This document shows, one piece after another, positions 22,519 to 33,999 of a DNA stretch of 64,000 bases. The notes under the pieces are model-generated. The model saw nothing but the letters and a program-made list of their open reading frames with translations. It did not search any database and was not told the origin of the DNA. Made by a program: the position numbers and the translations under genes. Each line of letters opens with the position of its first letter. Within the stretch, counting starts at the first letter, position 1. The DNA comes from Epichloe hybrida (taxonomy: Eukaryota > Ascomycota > Sordariomycetes > Hypocreales > Clavicipitaceae): contig JAFEKR010000031.1 of assembly GCA_019022495.1 (NCBI GenBank), forward strand, positions 708,638 through 772,637, in the 5' to 3' direction.

Positions 22519-23904
22519 GCGGCTCGTCATCTATGAGCTCGATCTCTCCTGTACGATAGCCCATTTCCACCCTTCCACCACAGTCGGTGTTCAACGAATG
22601 TATGGGTCTTATTTCATGCCCTCTCACGATATTACGGTCTGCACATTACGATATTTGCCTTGTTCAATTCATCAACGACACGCCGATCGCTTGTTTTGCT
22701 CTCTTCTTCTGGCTTGTGCACATGTCTTGTGATAAAACGGGACCTTCGCGGCCTGATGCGCTGTGTTTGTTTCTGCGGGCGCCTCGAATGAGGACGGTTT
22801 CCTGACATGATGTTGTGCACGGACATGCTATTCTTCTGTGCGAATACAAGCCAATTCTAGGGACTTTGTTCGTTGGAAATACGCAGAGTTTCTGATTCTT
22901 TTTTTTAAGGAACTGTGGCTGATGCGCAACTTCGGGAGGGAGAAGGGGGGGGGAGGGGGGCGCGCTTTTGTGACAGACGGCGCTATATGCTCTACTTGAA
23001 GTGCACTCTAAAGATTTATTTCATGGGGCTACACAGGCGTTAGCTGGCATAAGGTAGATGGAATTGATGAAGATTTCAAGTATAATGCGGATATCCTGCC
23101 GAAAATCGTGCTTCTTCTGTCGCAGTCCTCTGGTGGAGCAGCTGCCTCGCTTAATCGTAACGTTAGCACCGAATAGGATTCGAGGTTGAGTCACCAAAGA
23201 TGTGCTGGGTGATGAATACGAGAGATGATGGTACGGTTACCATCTGAGAAAGCCTTACCGTAGCATGCACCTTAATCATAAAATTCATAATACATATTCA
23301 TGTAACATGCTAGTCCTAGTCGTTGCTTTCACGGTAATGAAGAGTACGGAGTACCGGTGGTTCCACAAACACGTGGTGGTCATGTCATCCGTCAATGGCT
23401 CCAACCAAGTCTATGTGGCCCCAGACGTTACGTCGAGTTGCCGCCGGCCGGTGTAGACACGTAATAAGTCATTAGTAAGACGACGCTGGAAGGAATAATA
23501 TTGCCAACGTGGGTCGAAGCACCGTCCCGGGGCTGTTGAAGTGGCCACATCTTCGTTTCTACGTTTGTCAACTCCGTTAGACATACATATTGTCACTTGT
23601 GGCCTTCCATTGAAGAGTGATACGCTTTCCCACGTCTCCGTGTGGTGGCCATACTGGATACTGGGACAAGGAACAACCAATTTCTGACCAGCGGACTTTA
23701 CCAACGGACTTGACCAGCGGACTTGATTGATCATCATCAGACAGCGTGGCGTTTTCAAAAGTCGAGCTGCTGTAGCCTGTGGCGCCCCGCCCCGCAAGCT
23801 CAAACGTGGTGGGCCGCCTTTGCCATCATCTGGCCTCTCAGCCCGTTGCATCAAAGACACCACTTTTCCATTACTATTTGCATCTTTTTGCCGGCAACGC
23901 CAGG
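22519..23904. other. 1.4 kb intergenic region before ERO1
   Basis: No gene recognised on either strand. It contains a G-rich run at 22940-22962 (GAAGGGGGGGGGAGGGGGG type). Minus-strand frames at 23.4-24.0 kb are not supported by homology. Confidence 0.45.
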
Positions 23905-25886
23905 ATGAAGACTGCGAGCAGACTGTTTTATCTCTCCGTCTTTGCCCTGTGGGCGTCACCCGCAAGCTGCGCCGCGGAATCTGGCCAAGAGTGTGCCGTA
24001 AGTTGATCGCCGACAAGCAGCATCAGGGCGCCATGCAATCTAACCGACCCAATCGTGTAGATTTACCCCAAAGCCATTGTACAGGATGCCTGCGCTTCAT
24101 ATGCGACACTCGAGAAGTTGAATAGTCGCGTCAAGCCCGCCCTCGACGACCTCACCCGAGCAACCGATTACTTCTCCCATTATCGCCTCAACCTCTTCAA
24201 CAAAAAGTGTCCCTTCTGGAACGACGAGAATGGTTTCTGCGGCAACATAGGATGTGCGGTCGAAACGCTCGACAACGAAGAAGACATCCCCGAGGTATGG
24301 AGAGCAAAAGAGCTTGGCAAATTAGAAGGACCTCTAGCCAAACACCCCGGCCGAAACGAACAAGAGAAGAACCCCCGACGACCCTTGCATGGGGGGCTGG
24401 GAGAAGGAGTAGGCGAGAGTTGTGTCGTTGACTATGATGACGAGTGCGATGAGAGAGATTATTGTGTTCCCGAAGATGAAAGCTCCGCCTCCAAGGGAGA
24501 CTATGTGAGCCTGCTTCGCAATCCAGAGCGATTCACAGGCTACGGGGGAGAGGGTGCCAAGCAAGTCTGGGACGCCATCTACCGCGAAAACTGCTTCCAG
24601 AAGAGCTCTTTCCCCCATTCCGCGGACCTTGGCATGTCGCTCAACTACAATCCTGCTGCTCAAGATTTCAAGCAGGTCATGAATGCCGCCGGCCGGCAAG
24701 CCCTGCTCCAGGTACAGCGCGTGCACCACCCTAATACTCCTTTCGTGGCGAGCACAGGGTACGAGGTCGACGATGAGTGTCTTGAGAAGCGCGTCTTCTA
24801 CCGAGTAATGTCTGGTATGCACGCAAGCATCAGCACGCACATATGCTGGGATTTTCTCAACCAAAGCACTGGGCTATGGCAGCCCAACGTGCAATGCTAC
24901 AAAGATCGCCTCCATGTACATCCTGACCGTATCAGCAACCTCTACTTCAACTATGCACTCATTACCAGAGCCGTAGCGAAACTTGGGCCGTTTCTGCGCG
25001 GCCCCGATTACACGTTTTGCATCGGTGATCCCAGCGAGGATATGGCCACTCGAGCCAAGGTAGATGAAGTTACCAAGAACGCCGGAAGCGTCCCCCAGAT
25101 CTTTGATGAGCGCTTGATGTTTGCCAACGGGGAGGGCCCATCTCTTAAGGAGGATTTCCGCAACCGATTCCGCAACGTCAGTCGACTCATGGACTGCGTG
25201 GGTTGCGACAAATGCAGGCTCTGGGGCAAGATCCAGACGAATGGCTACGGCACAGCGTTGAAGGTGCTGTTCGAATTCGACAACAACAGCGATCAGATCC
25301 CCGTCCTCAAACGAACAGAGCTGGTTGCTCTGTTCAACACGTATGCTCGCCTGAGCGAGTCCATGAGGGCCATCGGAGAGTTCAGAGAAATGGTTGCCGC
25401 GGAGAATGGCGAGACACTGCCCCCGGCTGAGCAATCCTCAGTAGGACCTGCTTCACCTGTCACGGAAGACGAGAAGATGGACGAAGAGGGCGAAGAGGGC
25501 GAATGGAAGACTGGTTCCTCACCCCCGACGGGCTCACCCCCGACGGGGCCGTGGGAAGAATTAATGCAGATGCAGCGACGAGGACCTCGAAGTGACGCCA
25601 TCTCGGACCAGTTCTCCCACGAAATAGCACTTTTCAGACAATCCGTCAAGGTGGCTCTCCACGGCTGGTGGCATGGGTCCATCTTATTGTAAGCCAATCA
25701 CTCTTCTTCGTTTCAGGTTCAGGCATGTTGTTTCCTCTCGAATCATACTAACAAGGAGGTCTGGACAGATGTCGCATTGCTGTTAACGAAGTCCACCGTT
25801 TCTGGTTATACTTTCTTGGATTGCAGCCTGGCCCCGGTGTCGTCAAATATAGCTGGACACCCAAGGACAAGAAGAAGGAATTGTAG
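23905..25886 (+). CDS. ERO1: ER thiol oxidase Ero1
   Basis: Three exons: 23905-23997, 24061-25688, 25769-25886, giving 612 aa. Residues 1-23 form a signal peptide (MKTASRLFYLSVFALWASPA then SCAA). Family blocks include KKCPFWNDENGFCGNIGCAV (shuttle-disulfide region), CVVDYDDECDERDYC, ENCFQKSSF and FRNVSRLMDCVGCDKCRLWG. The last holds the active-site CxxCxxC at about residues 410-416 next to the FAD pocket. Ero1 reoxidises protein disulfide isomerase with O2. A 60-80-residue acidic/Pro insertion (DEEGEEGEW, PPTGSPPTGP) precedes the C-terminal helices. The last exon gives CRIAVNEVHRFWLYFLGLQ and ends in KKEL, which may act as a weak ER-retrieval signal. The last intron has branch sequence CTAAC and joins LL to CRIAV. 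Confidence 0.95.
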
Positions 25887-26506
25887 AATCATGATGATGA
25901 TGATGATCATGATGCTGGCATTTTTTGGCGTTTGGGACTGAGCATCGAGCCATTGTATTGTTAGTGGGATTTCTATTTTGCCATGAAAGTTATTCCCAGC
26001 CCGCTTGCATTATAACAGAACGATCAATTGCCCTCTTATTGTACCTACCTAGGTGGCAGCCACCAACAGAGAAGGTGGGCCAATACTTGCACATTCATCG
26101 GCGTGATATGATTGCCGACATGGCTCCATTTGTCCAAGAGAGGTTCAACGAACAAGGGGAACTGATTCAGTTCGCTACCATGAATGAATGATGGCCCCTC
26201 CTGAGCACGAGGTAAAACTGCTTACTACTGTCACGGCCCGATATGTCTCGCCATCTTGTCAAACTTGTTAGCTTCCTCGTTTAGCTTCATGTTCGGCTTC
26301 TTCTTATATTCACTTGATTTGGTCCATCGAGAGAAGGGAGGAAAAGCTACGAGGGGAAGGGCGCCTAGTGCGCGATATCTATATAGGAAAAGAGGCCGCG
26401 GGTGGCCCGCGATTGCAATCGCTTGCTCCAAGGAGCTTGGTTCCCTGCCAATGTTTCACGATACGTTGGCTGTCGTCTGGCATATTTCATATATCTGTTC
26501 GCAGTT
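25887..26506. other. Intergenic, ATG trinucleotide repeat
   Basis: 3' flank of ERO1. A short (ATG)n run lies at about 25890-25913. No gene is recognised. Confidence 0.45.
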
Positions 26507-27740
26507 CTAGGCCTTGATTTGCTTGCCCCAAACCAGTAGAACGATTGGAATGAGCAGCAGCGCGAAACAAAGTACACCGACGAGAGCATTTCCGATGATC
26601 TTAAAAATAAAATAAAAACGAATGAAATATGAGAAAGAAGACGCAGTCTCGGTCCAATGGCGTCAAAGAGAAGAACTGACACCATGGTAGCAATCCATGA
26701 CATATGAGAGGGCGACATCTCCTGCGACGACAAGACCGAATCCGAACAAGCGGTACCCAACAGCAACAGCAACAATGGGCCACTATAAACCCTACGCGAG
26801 GATTTTGTCAGCCATGAAATCAGGGTACAAGTTGGAGGGAACGAGGAAAAAAAAAAAGAAAAAAAAAAAAAAGAAAAAAAAGCCAAGACGTACATGAGCC
26901 AAGCCCATGCCACACAAGAGAAGTACCCGTCGGCGTAACAACAGCCATGGGAACGGCCATCCATAGACGCATCTCTGCTTCATAGATGCCTCAGTTGCGC
27001 TCTTCGAAAGTCCATACAATAGTACCTGTCGCTGAGATATCCTCCGAGAAGGACGCCCGGGATCGAGCCAATGTACGGCGCGAGATTCATCAAGCCCACC
27101 ACCCCCCCGCGGCTGAAAAGTTGCAAGGCGGAGCCGAACATGTAGGTTGCCCTGAATCGAGGTCAGAACGGCAAACAAGGCAGGCCAACAAGCCGCCGTA
27201 GGTACAAGGCAGTGTACGTGATGGCCGGGAAGGAGGGGACAGCACCACGGCAGGCTGATGGAGATGACGCGCAAATGTCGGTCTTGCTGCTGGCTGGCAG
27301 CAAGGGCCATTCGCTGCCGATACGTCTTCAAGGGCATGGTGCCATCGAACCCCTGGAGGCGGCGGCACTCCTCCACTCGGCGTAGGTTGACCATCTCAGA
27401 TGCTCGGAGTTCTTGTCACCGGCTGCGGTGGTGGTGTGTCTCTGGGGCGTGTGTTTGCTGCCGATGAAGTCGGCCCTCGTCCTGGTGGCCGGCCAACTAG
27501 ACGCACGCGAAACGCGAGCTGCCGCCAACGTGATGAGCAGGTAGAGGGGGCCGGCGGCCGTAACTGTGGACAAAAGGGGCACGAAGAAGATGCAGCCGAT
27601 GCCCGAGCCCGCCGTAGTTGAGGGCGGCGGCGGCGGCGTTCTGGAAGCCGACGGAGAAGCCGAGCTCATCCTGCTGCTTCTGCCAGGCCGTGAAGCCGAT
27701 CATCTTCAAGGGGCAAGTGTTCCCGGCACCCAGGATGAAG
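26507..27740 (-). pseudogene. MFS transporter pseudogene (multiple frameshifts)
   Basis: Minus-strand remnants of a DHA1-like major facilitator. In order of transcription they read FTAWQKQQDELGF then ALNYGGLG; a shift at about 27600; IGCIFFVPL; SYGRRP in another frame at about 27555; RTRADFIGS after an in-frame TAG; KTYRQRMAL; and YGSALQLFSRGG-type and LAPYIGSIPGVLLGGYLSDR segments. After another shift at about 26990 come AEMRLWMAVPMAVVTPTGTS and VWHGLG. The last two exons look sound: WPIVAVAVGYRLFGFGLVVA, then DVALSYVMDCYH, an intron, and IGNALVGVLCFALLLIPIVL ending at TAG 26507-26509. The YGRRP and GGYLSDR motifs are the MFS loop 2-3 and 8-9 type signatures. The N-terminal ~80 residues are missing. 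Several single-base shifts lie next to G or C runs, so sequencing error is a partial alternative. Confidence 0.72.
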
Positions 27741-28704
27741 GATCATGAGTTGGCTGGGTGACTGCAGATGGGTGGACTGAGACCCCATGCCGAGCCGTTG
27801 TTGCTTGGAGGAAACAGTGAGGTTGCGATCACGCCGGCATCTACTCCGTAACAGGCCGATCACGAAGGATTGGGATTGCAGAGAGCTCGGAAATAGCGTT
27901 CGGGATACGCCCAGTTATTATTGTTTGGTTAAGGATGGTTGGGAGTGGATATCGAACGACCGTTATGTTATGTTGTATATTCCCCGCCCTCTTCGCTTCC
28001 ACGGATTGGGACCTGATAGGTTATGCGCATCATCGCCCCCCTCTACCCCGCGGGCGTGACGGCAATTATGGAGAACTTGTGGAGATGTGCAAGTCAACGA
28101 CCCGGTGGAGTTCTGGACCATCATCACCGACCGCACTGACGGCTTCCACACAAGTCACACTGAATGCTCTGCATGATACAAGCTTGCCCAGTCGCTCCTG
28201 GTCTGGTTCCAAGAATACATTCCGCACCACCTGAGAAGCTGGCACCGTCCACCAGTCCATCCAACCTACGTCAACACAAAGGTCAAAAAAACAAGCAGAA
28301 GATTGGGATCCCCTGAATGGTCAAGCACAAGTTAGTCCGGGATTCGAGGGAAAAAAAAAAAAAAAAAGACAACGTCCAAGGACAAGATATTATTGCAAGG
28401 GAGCCTCGTTACAATAGGCCGTGGTGAAATAAAACAAACTACTTGTTGACCGCTCGCTCGCATCTACCTCGGCGGCCAGAGCACCAAGCCCAACTGTTTC
28501 TACATTGTATATTCGTCCATCGAACAACAGGTGCTCACACAAAGAAAGGAATGTACAGGAGCTTGATTTTCCCCTTTCCCCGTAGCCATGTATATCCAAC
28601 CTTCTCACTAACCCATCTCATCACTCCGGTGGCGCCAAGATGAGGATCTCGGGCGAGGTCATCATCTCAATATGGACAGGCAATTGGGTTTTCTCGAAGC
28701 ACGC
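27741..28704. other. Gene-poor stretch
   Basis: No gene recognised. An A run lies at 28351-28367. Sequence that would encode the missing N-terminus of the MFS pseudogene was looked for here and not found. Confidence 0.4.
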
Positions 28705-29041
28705 CTAGGAGAGAAGCTTGACGCATTCGAGGCCAATGTTGATAATCCCATTCTTTTTTTTTAGACGAAGAGAAAAGGGGAAAATGTCAGTAGACTGGCT
28801 TCCCGTGTACGTCCGGAGCAGCAAGCGGAGATCATACCTGAGGAGCACTCTGGCAGCAGTAAGAGCTACCAGAGCAGGTCTGGCCGAGAACAGCAAGGGC
28901 GCAGGGGGGAACAAGGCCAAGGAGGCCGGTACAGCAGACGGTGTTAGGCTTGTTGTTGCACTGGTCGGAGCTGCCGCCTCCGTTGGTGGGAGCGGCGATG
29001 GCAGCGGCAGCGAGGGCGGCGATGACAGTGGTGTACTTCAT
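28705..29041 (-). CDS. Small hydrophobin
   Basis: Two exons, 28838-29041 and 28705-28752, giving 83 aa. The donor is GTATGA; the acceptor is AAAAAAG just before NGIINIGLEC. It has a signal peptide (MKYTTVIAALAAAAIAAP). Eight cysteines follow the hydrophobin order C, CC, C, C, CC, C with spacings C-x7-CC-x9-C-x8-C-x5-CC-x14-C. The last three spacings fit class I, but the CC-x9-C loop is much shorter than the 19-39 usual there. It is therefore an atypical class I-like or intermediate hydrophobin. Hydrophobins are secreted and self-assemble at air-water and hypha-host surfaces. The promoter has TATAAAAAG about 190 bp upstream and a (CT)n leader tract, features of strongly expressed fungal genes. 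It sits between two decayed genes. Confidence 0.85.
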
Positions 29042-29095
29042 ATTCGTGGTTGGGAAAATGATAGCCGGGGAGCTAAAAGAAGAGAATGAATAGTT

Positions 29096-29099
29096 TTTG

Positions 29100-29137
<38 letters not shown>

Positions 29138-29138
29138 T
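29096..29138 (-). repeat. (CT)n tract in hydrophobin leader
   Basis: About 40 bases of GA on the plus strand (CT in the sense of the hydrophobin gene), 55-97 bp before its ATG. Pyrimidine tracts in this position often precede transcription starts in filamentous fungi. Confidence 0.75.
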
Positions 29139-29226
29139 AGTTGTCGAGGAAGTGCCGTTTGAGTTGGATGAGTGCTTGGGATGAAGGAAGGGGAAAAGAA
29201 GTGAGAACGAGGTGGAATATCGTGGG

Positions 29227-29235
29227 CTTTTTATA
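29227..29235 (-). promoter_or_regulatory. TATA box of the hydrophobin gene
   Basis: TATAAAAAG on the minus strand, about 190 bp upstream of the hydrophobin ATG and upstream of the CT tract. Position and sequence fit a core promoter element. Confidence 0.6.
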
Positions 29236-29261
29236 TTCCCAGGGTGCCTCGCAAATTTATC

Positions 29262-29278
29262 CCCCCCCCCCCCCCCCT
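29262..29278. repeat. C homopolymer (about 17 nt)
   Basis: Run of about 17 cytosines just upstream of the hydrophobin TATA box. Confidence 0.9.
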
Positions 29279-32200
29279 TCTCCCCTAAAAGATGCAAAAG
29301 GCCGAAGCCTTTGAAGATGGGAGATTTGTCCGTACGGACTTTTCCAGCTGGTTGATATATCACAACGTCCGTCTTGCATGCGGCACTCATGGGAGGGAAA
29401 GACTTCCAGGTTGCTCGCTCCAAGGACACTCTTCCTCCAAGCCTTGTCACAACCAATGACGATTCGCCTTGGAGGGACTCCCGCAGGGCCGACGCAAATA
29501 GTTTGACGCCCCTCCATCCATGCTGAAGGCGTGTACTTTGCATCCTGGAGCACCAGCTAGAGAGCTGGGGCTGAAAAGAATTGTTACGACAACACATCAA
29601 CTTCAAGTATCAGTACCAGGACCAGCAGGGGTGGGAATGTACGCAAGTGGAACTCGCAGCAGTGTCACCTCTTTGTTCTCGCCCCTTTTCAAGCATCCAG
29701 GAAACTTGCGTTTGCATATCCAAGTACGTACGTACATGGCTTGGTTAGAACCCCGTGTTTTTCGGATTGCCACTCAAGGGAACAGAGCACGCAAAAATGC
29801 GCTGATGCGGCTGCAGATGCTGTTGAACCTGGGCCGAAAGCCATCGTACTCCTTTCTGGATCTTTCGTCCAACAAAGGCTTGATATCGTGTTCTTCTTTC
29901 TTGAACTTGTTATGTCGTGCAAAGAAACGCCGAACCCCTACAAGCTGTAGCACCCCTGCGGCCTGGACCGTCACTCTGCCGTTCTGCCTCCGGAAATGTA
30001 ATTTGGCTTCTGAGAATTAGTCTCTTCCTGCCTAAGCTGGTCGGATGGCGACCGCGGAAGATCCTCCCATGCATGGCATGCTTCTGGAGTCTAAGCCCTT
30101 TTTCTAGCCACGAGGGACATGTTGAGCAAGCCTCTTTGGGCGAGGAACGGAGGAAGGGAAAGATCGAGACAAGCTACAGCTCCCCTGGCCAATGGCTCTG
30201 AGAGTATGTTGTTTATGCATCGGCTTTGGCAAGATGATAGTCATTGGTATAATTTGTGATTGGGAGGTTTTGTGTCACACATGCACACCATTATGTACGG
30301 CTTGTGTGCCTGGCTCTTGCTGAATGCGGAGAATAAACAGTCTATCGTTGGACACCATGTGCTTTCTCGTACGATAGTTTGTCGTCGGAAGACGTGGAGT
30401 GATGGCACGGCAGAAGACAAGAGGTGACACGGCAGCTTTGGGGAACGAGAAGAAAAGCCATCGCCGGAGGAGAGGCCAATGCACTGCATGTCGCCGGTAC
30501 TGCCGGTCTTGTTCCCATTGTCTTTTGGCCCGCAAGTAACCACAAATAAAGCTAGCCACGGGAAGTTAGCCAAGAAGTAATCCGTACATACTTGATATCG
30601 TTGTCACAAGTCCTGTGCCAGTCGTGAACAGCTGCGAAACCAAGGCACAAACAAGAACAGAGTGATGATGCCCCAATACGTTTGAAGCTGTGCCGATACG
30701 CAAAAGCACGGCTCGCATGACAGGCACACGGGCTGTCGGTGAGAGCGAGGGCATCATGTCATTTATTGGTCGTGCATGTGCCGGCCGGCTCTCTTCTATG
30801 TATCAATCAGCCTGCCAGGGGCATTCATTCATTCATTCTTCATTCAGCCACATTGCCGCTTCCCTCTGTTAGCGGCTTCGTCTGATCTGTCCATTGCATC
30901 GACGCCCCTCCCCGACCGACCGACCGTATGTAAAAAAGCTCTGCCGAGCTACAATTGCACGGGGGAGAGCAGGGGGGGTGATGGACAAGGGGGCACTTAC
31001 TTATCAAGAAATGATTAGTCCGTGTGGATTAATACTCCGTTGGATAGCGGACTACAGAAGAAAAGTACCAGCTGGGAAATTATCGAGGCCCATCTGCCGA
31101 TGATGCCGGCCCGCCATCTCCGGCCTCGCCCGCAGAGGGTTGTGGAACAGAAAACAAAAACCGTCAAAACGAGATGATCACTGACAAGATAAGCGTGTGC
31201 AAAACATCAGGCTAGTGGCACACCATGACGGATTTCGGTAACGATCTCCGATTCTTGGCTCCTGCCAATTACGACGGCGAGCTAATAACTTGTTAATAAA
31301 GCTGTCAGAGAGAAGAACAAAGGACCAAAACAACTTGGGAAAGTCACAATTGCAGAACAATCTGCCGCCCGACCAATAGATGCTTCGCAATGAATACTGG
31401 TTTGCGTGGACAAGGGGAGAAGGGCTCATTTAGGCACGACTTTAATTTGGACGCCGAGTGAGCATCTTTAATGCCACGTCGAGCCGGGTACCTGGCTGGT
31501 CGGCCATGGCACATCTTTGGGGAAACGCGATGTATTAGTTTTTGCATTGTGCGCTGCCATCTTGTCGCACACACCTTTGGGATTTGGGGGCCGGCCAGAC
31601 TCTGTGCACCTGTACGTGCGCAGCGCTCCGTCCAACGTACATGTTGATGGACTGGCCTGACTTGGTAATGATGACAATCCGCAGCAAGCGGAGGTCATGA
31701 TTTGGGTTGCTTGGCGGCCGGCTGCTGGGTCCTCGACATGGCGCGCGGCGCATCAGCCAACTTTTCTGTTGAATCGATGCTGATGCATGAGCGCTTCCAA
31801 TCCATGATACAAATCAACGGGCTCCGCAGGTCCTCCCGCAGAAGTGCAATTCTCAATTCAGCCAGCCAGCCACGCAGCTGATCATGATTGGGCCTACCTG
31901 CGTGACCCGTCGACGATTCATCCCCCTTGCCAAGTGTCAGTCATCAAGGCTTGTCCTCCAAAGACAGCGTGGACAGGGAGGGCGCCACGCAGGTGAAGAA
32001 GAAGAAAGAAAAACGCGGGCAGGATAAAGTCCCGATACTGAACGTGGCTGGTAACCGCAACCGCTTTTGGTGTTGAAGGATGAAAGACCTTCCAGAGTCG
32101 TCATCTGGATCTCGCAGACCTTGCAAGCGCATGTGATGATAATGGTGGTGCTGCCTTGCCTTGCATTCTGCATCCGCGTCTCTACATTTGCTTGGATGAC

Positions 32201-32569
32201 TTGTGCAGCAAGGACGAAAACGAAGACACCAGAAGCACTTGGTTGGTTCCGTGACTTCCGTGACTGCCTTCGTGTTTATGGAGTAGGAGCTCGAGTTGGC
32301 GACGCACAAGATGCACAGACAAGAAGTTGAGGTCCAGAACGAGAAAGTTCGGTTCCTCGTCCGTACTGGGACCCTGCCGCTTTAGTTCCTGCAAAAAAAA
32401 GGCAACGTGAGAAGTGAGAAGTGAGATAACGAGGAAAAAAAGGAAGCCGGGCCACGATATGGCTTGCGATGCTGCGTTGAAGCAAAAAAAGTATCCCACA
32501 GAATCATTAGATGGCGGCGGGGGCACGAGTACTCCCTTCAAGTTAACAAGAAAGCACCAAAAAACAAAG
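29279..32569. other. 3.3 kb gene-poor accessory stretch
   Basis: No open frame on either strand has a domain, convincing splice pattern or signal peptide that I recognise. It includes a (CATT)n run at about 30824-30845. It is of normal base composition, so it is not part of the RIP-type AT-rich block. It may contain remnants too decayed to identify by eye. Confidence 0.4.
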
Positions 32570-32682
32570 TGACACCTGAGGGATTCGAACCCTCGCCTAT
32601 TACTAGACCGCGAATCAGAACAACCGGACTATTCCGGCTGGGGACCTGAACACGGCGCCTTAGACCACTCGGCCAAAGTGCC
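32570..32682 (-). tRNA. tRNA-Leu (anticodon CAG), intron-containing
   Basis: On the minus strand the gene starts GGCACTTTGGCCGAGTGG (acceptor strand plus A box) and ends with the T arm GAGGGTTCGAATCCCTC (B box) and AGGTGTC plus discriminator A. The acceptor stem GGCACTT/AGGTGTC pairs over seven positions with two G-U pairs. The anticodon stem CCGTG/CGCGG encloses TTCAGG...T with anticodon CAG at positions 34-36. An intron of about 28 nt follows position 37, the canonical site. A long variable arm, as in all tRNA-Leu, precedes the T arm. The CCA end is not encoded. This gene is well supported by structure. Confidence 0.92.
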
Positions 32683-33999
32683 CTGATATGATTGATAAGC
32701 AGCGGTCCCTTGTTTGTTAGTAAGAAGTCTAGCAAAGTGTCTCTTTCACATTCTTGGCATTCCTGCTGGGTGTTCGTTCGTGCGTCGATCGTCAAAAACC
32801 GGATCCATCCTTGTCAGCCGCGCCCCATCATCAATATCGACGTGTGCTAATTTCGGTGAATGCCCAACGTTTTGCCCGCCTCCCCCGAACCGATTCTTAC
32901 AACTGACAGAGATGCGCCTTCGCGACTTTGACTCTTTATGGAGCATGTGCTTACGGCCGTTTCTCCCGCCCAATCGGATGGTTCACAAAAATCTTCTTTT
33001 CCACGAACCCACCCGGGCACAGAGTAAATTTCGGCAATCCTGGTGCCAATCGAGACAGCGCAGCCTTCTTACCTACCGCTGGTCCTGCATCGGAAATGTC
33101 CATCTCGCGGGTCTGAGTATCGCCACAAGTTTCATCTTCTCAACATTTTGCAGCCCGCGATGGGAGGTCACACAGCGTGGCAGCGACTCATATGACCTCT
33201 GATGTACTCCGTACGCCTCGTCACAATATCGACCGACTTTCCTGGTTTTCCCTGTCACTGGGTCTTGTTCGTGGATTTTGATGCTTCGTACTCTGTTTAC
33301 ACCGTATTACTCCGTAGCTGTCGCCGGCTGGCCGGCTGTCAGACCGACCGGCCAGGGTGCTTTTCGTAAATGATACTTGCTCAATGCTGGCCCTGTGGCA
33401 CTGTCTGATCACTCGGAACCCAGCCATTGCGAGACTACGTGTAGCATCGACCGATGACACGGCGGTCAAGTCAAATACATCCATGCAGCAGCGCTCTTTA
33501 CCGATTCTCTCGAAGTGGGCAGCTTGGTGGCGATTAAGCCAAGCTTAACGTACGAGTTCAATGTCTCTGATACAGGAGACTTGTATCTGGAGGAAGATTC
33601 GTGGGGCCATGCAACAAGATTTTCATGTAGGCATCTCGTGCCAACCCGAGTTAGTTCAGAACCCTCGTCGCGCTTTCTTTGAGCAGGACATGTATGGCCG
33701 GATAGTCTCCTGCCCTGTGGGACATGGTCGTGAGTACAGTTGTAGTCGCAGCTCGATACCCCTTTTTTTCGCCGAGCGCGATTGCTTGAATCAACCAGGG
33801 AGCTAGTGGCCACAGTCACAGCCTCTTTAACACTATGATGTAGGGCAGATGCTCGCGTATCGAGCAAGTCGGATGGTTTGAGCTGATGCTCTTGAATGAC
33901 CATTGTTTCCAGAGGAAATGGAATCTGTGGATATTGTTCTGCGTCAAGAAGCTTGTGGACAGAAAGATACTGGTATTGGCCCGCGTATCATGATGTCAC
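32683..33999. other. Intergenic, no gene seen
   Basis: 1.3 kb with only short frames without recognisable content. Confidence 0.4.

Noticed and set aside
23150..23200. tRNA T-arm-like sequence (GGATTCGAGGTTG)
   Set aside because: No A box, acceptor stem or anticodon arm can be drawn around it.
23411..24016. 201-aa minus-strand gene upstream of ERO1
   Set aside because: No start context, domain or splice support; it overlaps the ERO1 first exon antisense.
28060..28260. Possible N-terminus of the MFS transporter
   Set aside because: None of the minus-strand frames gives a DDPxNW-type leader or a first membrane helix.
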